The notes under the pieces are model-generated. The model had not been told where the DNA came from. It saw only the letters and a program-made list of their open reading frames with translations, and ran no database searches. The translations under genes were made by a program, and so were the position numbers. A stretch of 64,000 bases of DNA, taken from positions 22,077,364-22,141,363 of the forward strand of contig NC_079975.1 of the NCBI RefSeq assembly GCF_029852145.1. Reading direction: 5' to 3'. The stretch is from Microplitis mediator (taxonomy: Eukaryota > Arthropoda > Insecta > Hymenoptera > Braconidae). Position 1 is the stretch's first letter; every line of letters starts with the position of its first letter. This document shows positions 60,084 to 64,000 of this stretch, piece by piece.

Positions 60084-60796
60084 TCAAGGGGTAGCGGGTC
60101 TGAGATACCAGAAAAAGATAATATTTTTGGAACTTTTTTTCAGAGTACTTTCGTTATTAAAATTCTTAAAAATTGTGAAATTATTGAGCATCATTCCAAG
60201 ATTATTCTGCTAAATTTTCATAAAAAAATATTGAAAAATAAGCCAGTGGTAGTGGGGAGAGCCGAGTCACCTTAAAAAAAAAGTCTCCATGCCGTAGGCA
60301 GGATAACTCATGACTGTTTCATCTATATCAAAAAACCAAAAAGATTTCCTTAGTACACAAGTTTATCTTAGATTTGAACAAAGGATTTTTTTTTTCAATA
60401 ACTACTTATTTTTTAATTAAACAAAAGGAAGAATTTTTGGGGAAAATCAAAGTTTTTTGATTGCACCTTTACCAAAAATTCAAAAATGAATATTTTGTTT
60501 ATTCCTTCGTTCGGATCCAAGATAAACTTATGTACTAAAGAAATCTTTTTGGTATTTTGATTTCAGATAAAGCGGTCATGAGTTATCCTGCCTACGGGAT
60601 GGAGACTTTTTTTTGACGTGACTCGTCTCTCCCCACTACCACTGGCTCATTTTTCAATATTTTTTTATGAAAATTTAGCAGAATATTCTTGCATGATGCT
60701 TAATAATGTCACAAATTTTGAGAATTTTAATAAAGAAGGTACTCTGAAAAAAAATATTCTCTTTTTTTTGTATCTCAGACCAGCTTCCCCCCTTAA
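60084..60796. repeat. Long fold-back element, family C, copy 3
   Basis: About 713 bp. It starts 'caaggggtagcgggtctgag' and ends 'cagaccagcttcccccctta'. The arms match those of 16411-17133 and 30894-31588, including 'ccatgccgtaggcaggataa' and its complement. Confidence 0.85.
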
Positions 60797-60999
60797 ATTA
60801 TCATGACAAATAATTCAAATATTTTCCATCTTTTATCTTACGGCGATAAATTAAAGCTTCGAAAAAATTTTTCTAAGGCTGCGGTCTCGGGCTGCTGATT
60901 AAACTCTAGGACACATTCTTTATTTTGTTAATTTTTTAAAAATAAAAAATCCATAGCTAGTGGGTAAATTAATAATTATACTAATAATTCGCGTGCCAA

Positions 61000-61290
61000 A
61001 TGCCAAAAGGGCGTATTACAGCAGTTAGATAGGGTTCCATGCCAAAAGGGCGTATAAAAAAATTTTTTTTGTCATTCTTTTTAGAATCGCTTGAAACGTA
61101 AAGATCTGCAGAAAAAAAATTTTTGACGTACTATCGCCAAAAGGGCGTATATCTTTAGATCTTTGTATCTTTGTATCTCAAGATATACGCCCTTTTGGCT
61201 TTGGAAATTTTTTTTTTATTTTTAGGCTTAGAACATGTTTACAAAACGTTTGGCACCAAAAACAAAAAAATTATACGCCCTTTTGGCATT
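61000..61290. repeat. Cluster of GCCAAAAGGGCGTATA motifs
   Basis: Five copies of the 16-bp word: three forward (near 61002, 61042, 61135) and two inverted (near 61183, 61270). Outer ends 'cgcgtgccaaatgccaaaag' and 'cttttggcatttggcacgcg' form a 20-bp perfect inverted repeat, so it is a complete fold-back element. Confidence 0.8.
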
Positions 61291-61738
61291 TGGCACGCGA
61301 GTTAAAGAAATAACAGAGGTATCAAAATATTTTTTACCCCATAATATTTTTTAAGCCCCAAAAAAAAATTAAAAAGCCCGCGAAAATCTCGTGCGTGTAA
61401 ATTCAAAAATAAAAAAAACTTCCATTTATATTTTTCAAAAAATTCACTCACTTTATATATTTTTGATTTCACTCTCCTATACTTTTAAAAAATCACCGTC
61501 ATTATTTTCAAAAACTTACAAACTATATTGCCTTAACAATTAACATTAATCTAAATTTTATTTTATTTTAAATAAATTTAAAAAAAAAAAAATAAAAAAA
61601 ATGCGAATATTTTTTTCAAATGATATTTAATGAATATTTTTTTTATGGCATGACTTGTAAAAAAATATTACATTTATTTGGTTAACTTTTAATTATTATT
61701 AATCTTGAGTAAAAAATTTTAATTATTAATTATTATCT

Positions 61739-61804
61739 CGATGACTGAGAGCTGTCGGCAATTAGAGATGACATTTTGGTGGCACGTTCTGGTCATTGTC
61801 GTAC
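61739..61804 (-). other. Doubtful terminal exon of an off-window gene
   Basis: A minus-strand acceptor 'catattcag' at 61805-61813 precedes a less AT-rich stretch. One frame reads ...YDNDQNVPPKCHL then stop; another reads through to NCRQLSVIEIIINN. No homology is recognised and no partner exon is visible to the right. Confidence 0.2.
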
Positions 61805-62908
61805 CTGAATATGAATTAAATGAAATGAAAAAAAAAAAAATTAATGAAAATGAATGATTTCATTTTACTAATTAATGATTCATTTAAATTTTATCTAACA
61901 AGCCAATTAATTTATAATTAATAACAAGTAACACAGACATGCATTTGATTATTTATAAATAAATTAATAAATATTATTTAGCAACGGACAGTAGCTTTGG
62001 ACAATAAATTAAAATATTAATTTAAACATAATTAAACATTTGATATATATTTTAAATCCGTACTGATACAATTCAGAGTGGTAACAATTTTTAATCACAT
62101 CCAGAACATTCTCTTGGTTTTTCATAATTTATATATATTTTTTTTCATATTTAATTCCCTATTAATCTAGCAAACAACAACAAATTTAACAGACAAACAT
62201 AAAAAAATCAACAGTAAAATGAAATAATTATTATTTTTTAATTAATTAATTAATTAAATAACAAAAAATTAGTATATCTAAAATACTAATTATATATTTA
62301 TCAGTATACTTCATTAATTTTTTGGTTCTAGTGTTGATTAAATCAACTAATTGCATTTTTTAAATGCGTAAGCAAAATAAATTTATTTTTTTTGAAAAAT
62401 TAATTTAATAATTTTTAAAAATATATTTATTTGTAAATGAAATTTATAAAAAAGTTTTTTAATTGATAAAATTTTTGGAAAATAATTAAAGCAGAAAATT
62501 AGTAACAAGTAAAATAATTTAAATTTAAATTTATCAGAAAGTGTACGAGTAAAAAATATAAAAATATATTATTTAATTAATTTTATCTACAACCGCTGTA
62601 CACTTTCGTAAATTATTTTAATTACGGTGGTCGATCTAATGGCCTGTCTCCATGTTCATGACCGGTTTCCACCTACGACTCGTACACACGAGCACGTATG
62701 GATTCGCTCATGACTGGGAACAGAACCATAGAATTCTAGCCATTGGCCCTTGTCAGACTCCATATCCCTTAGAGTAACATATATAGATAACAAAGATCTA
62801 TATGTACCGTAAGTTCAATGTGAACATCTACAGCAAATACTTTCCATTATGAAAAGCTTCGCCCCAGACCTTCCACACTCTGCATTTGGTATATAGAGAT
62901 TAACTATG

Positions 62909-63319
62909 CACTGTAAAAAATTGGGAGTGATTACGGATTTTATTTAAATCTGAACTCACTCGGAGTTTAGGAGTAAAAAAAAAATCACTTTGCATACAAA
63001 GTAAATGGAGACTTTTTTTCCTCGGATTGATTACAGAGTGATCTAGATTTTATTTAAATCCGAACTCACTCGGAGTTCCGGAGAAAAAAAAATCACGCGG
63101 CATAGGAAGTAAGTGAAAGTTTTTTTTTTCAGGGGAGTGATTTCGTAGTGACCTGAATTTTATGTAAATCCGCATTCACTCCAATTCGGAGTTTTAATAT
63201 TAAAATAAACTCCCCTTTGGAGTAAATTTAACTCCGAGGAGATTAAATAAATAAATAGTCATCCGCTCCACATTTACTCCGAATTTAATCCACGTTCACT
63301 CCGAAAATTTTTTACAGTG
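62909..63319. repeat. 411-bp TIR element with 'CTCGGAGTT' internal repeats
   Basis: Ends CACTGTAAAAAATTGGGAGTG and CACTCCGAAAATTTTTTACAGTG. Three internal direct repeats of about 90-110 bp contain 'attttatttaaatccgaact' and 'cactcggagtt'. A degenerate relative lies at 19402-19660. Confidence 0.8.
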
Positions 63320-63322
63320 TAG

Positions 63323-63755
63323 TTTAGTCGGAACTCCGAAATAGGAGACATTTTTCAAAAGTTAGTGCAAATTTAATTAAAGGTCTATGACGTCACCCAC
63401 AAACGCTCCCCCCAAAAATAAAAAAAACCCCAGGGGTTGATTATAAACAAAAAAAAAATAAAAAAAAAACACTTGTAGAGGAAAAATATTCACATAAAAA
63501 AGTATCAGAATTTTTTTTTGTATCTATAAAAAATAACACGTAATAAATTTTGAAATTTCGAAGCTTAAAGATACTAAATTTGTAGGTGAATCCGTCGCTG
63601 AAGTAGAAAAAAAATGTGCGCATAGAGCAGCACTGCTTCAACCCCTGGTGTGATAACATTTTATCTTGGAGGTGTTTGGGTGTGACGTCACAGACCAATA
63701 AAATTTGCACCCTTTAGAAAAATGTCTCTTATTTCGGAGTTCTGACTGGACTAAA
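63323..63755. repeat. 433-bp TIR element with TTTAGTCGGAACTCCG ends
   Basis: Ends TTTAGTCGGAACTCCGAAAT and ATTTCGGAGTTCTGACTGGACTAAA, continuing as 'ggagacattttt' and 'aaaaatgtctct'. The inner parts 'gacgtcacccacaaacgc' and 'gggtgtgacgtca' are roughly complementary. It begins within 5 bp of the end of the preceding element. Confidence 0.8.
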
Positions 63756-64000
63756 GTCTCTATGAGAAGGTCCGGCAGGTCCAGCCAGTCCTACACCAGT
63801 AAATGTCTAGCCCAGAAAAGGATCAACATTTAGAGAGTAGGACTGTCAATTTTACACTTTCGTAATTTAAAAACTCTAAAATTGAAGATTTGATTTTCAT
63901 AAATTATCATCTACATATTTACATGTTAAAAATAATAATTATCACTAACTGAAGGTCCGAATAATATGAAAAAATAAAATAAAAGAAAATAGTTAGCAAG

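Larger units (their letters stand above)
59366..64000. other. Region right of GPDH, repeats without clear gene
   Basis: Begins with the GPDH promoter (to about 59700, less AT-rich). After that I see only repeats and one doubtful terminal exon. The less AT-rich block at 62620-62900 holds a 40-residue frame but nothing recognisable. Confidence 0.5.

Noticed and set aside
61739..61878. 38-residue plus-strand frame starting MTESCRQ
   Set aside because: Ends in a poly-Lys run from an A-tract; no splice or promoter support.
63441..63710. 89-residue minus-strand frame
   Set aside because: Lies entirely in a TIR element and consists of Phe/Ser-rich translation of A/T runs.

Overview
The window is nuclear DNA of an arthropod, most likely an insect. 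It is very AT-rich, its genes have many short exons with canonical GT-AG introns, and introns and spacers are packed with short inverted-repeat transposons (MITEs). CISD2, GPDH, peroxiredoxin-6 and ASK1 read as insect-type orthologues. A hymenopteran such as a parasitoid wasp would fit the base composition and repeat load, but that is inference. Gene models were assembled by hand by joining exons at splice sites with phase checking; coordinates give the coding span including introns, with exons listed in the evidence.

Layout. 1376-4893: a BEL/Pao LTR retrotransposon on the minus strand, bounded by a 5-bp target-site duplication, internally deleted, with two LTRs of unequal length. 4899-12628: no gene recognised, repeats and C/G-rich tracts. 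12629-12763 (-): first coding exon of a PDZ-domain gene that continues leftward. 14884-17713 (+): CISD2 iron-sulfur protein, four exons. 18386-22018 (-): a type I membrane protein of unknown function, four coding exons, with a probable 5' UTR exon near 24.35 kb. 22.1-28.7 kb: repeats only. 28753-42664 (-): a complete apoptosis signal-regulating kinase 1 (ASK1/MAP3K5-15) gene, twelve coding exons. 46538-47575 (-): TAZ-type zinc-finger protein, one coding exon. 49688-51862 (+): LYRM7/MZM1 complex III assembly factor. 51984-59365 (-): NAD-dependent glycerol-3-phosphate dehydrogenase with two candidate alternative last exons. 56182-57854 (+): 1-Cys peroxiredoxin (PRDX6 type), lying entirely inside GPDH intron 2 on the opposite strand. 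59.4-64 kb: repeats and at most a doubtful terminal exon.

Several of the genes share redox and mitochondrial themes (CISD2 at ER/mitochondrial outer membrane, LYRM7 in complex III, GPDH in the glycerophosphate shuttle, PRDX6 removing peroxides, ASK1 sensing oxidative stress). This may be chance; there is no operon-like organisation. The most unusual observations are the LTR mismatch and TAGCG-word enrichment of the retrotransposon, the paired 28-nt GPDH terminal exons, the nested PRDX6 gene, long fold-back elements inside introns, and a duplicated promoter-proximal sequence near ASK1 and the TAZ gene. I did not find evidence of a wholly new biological system.
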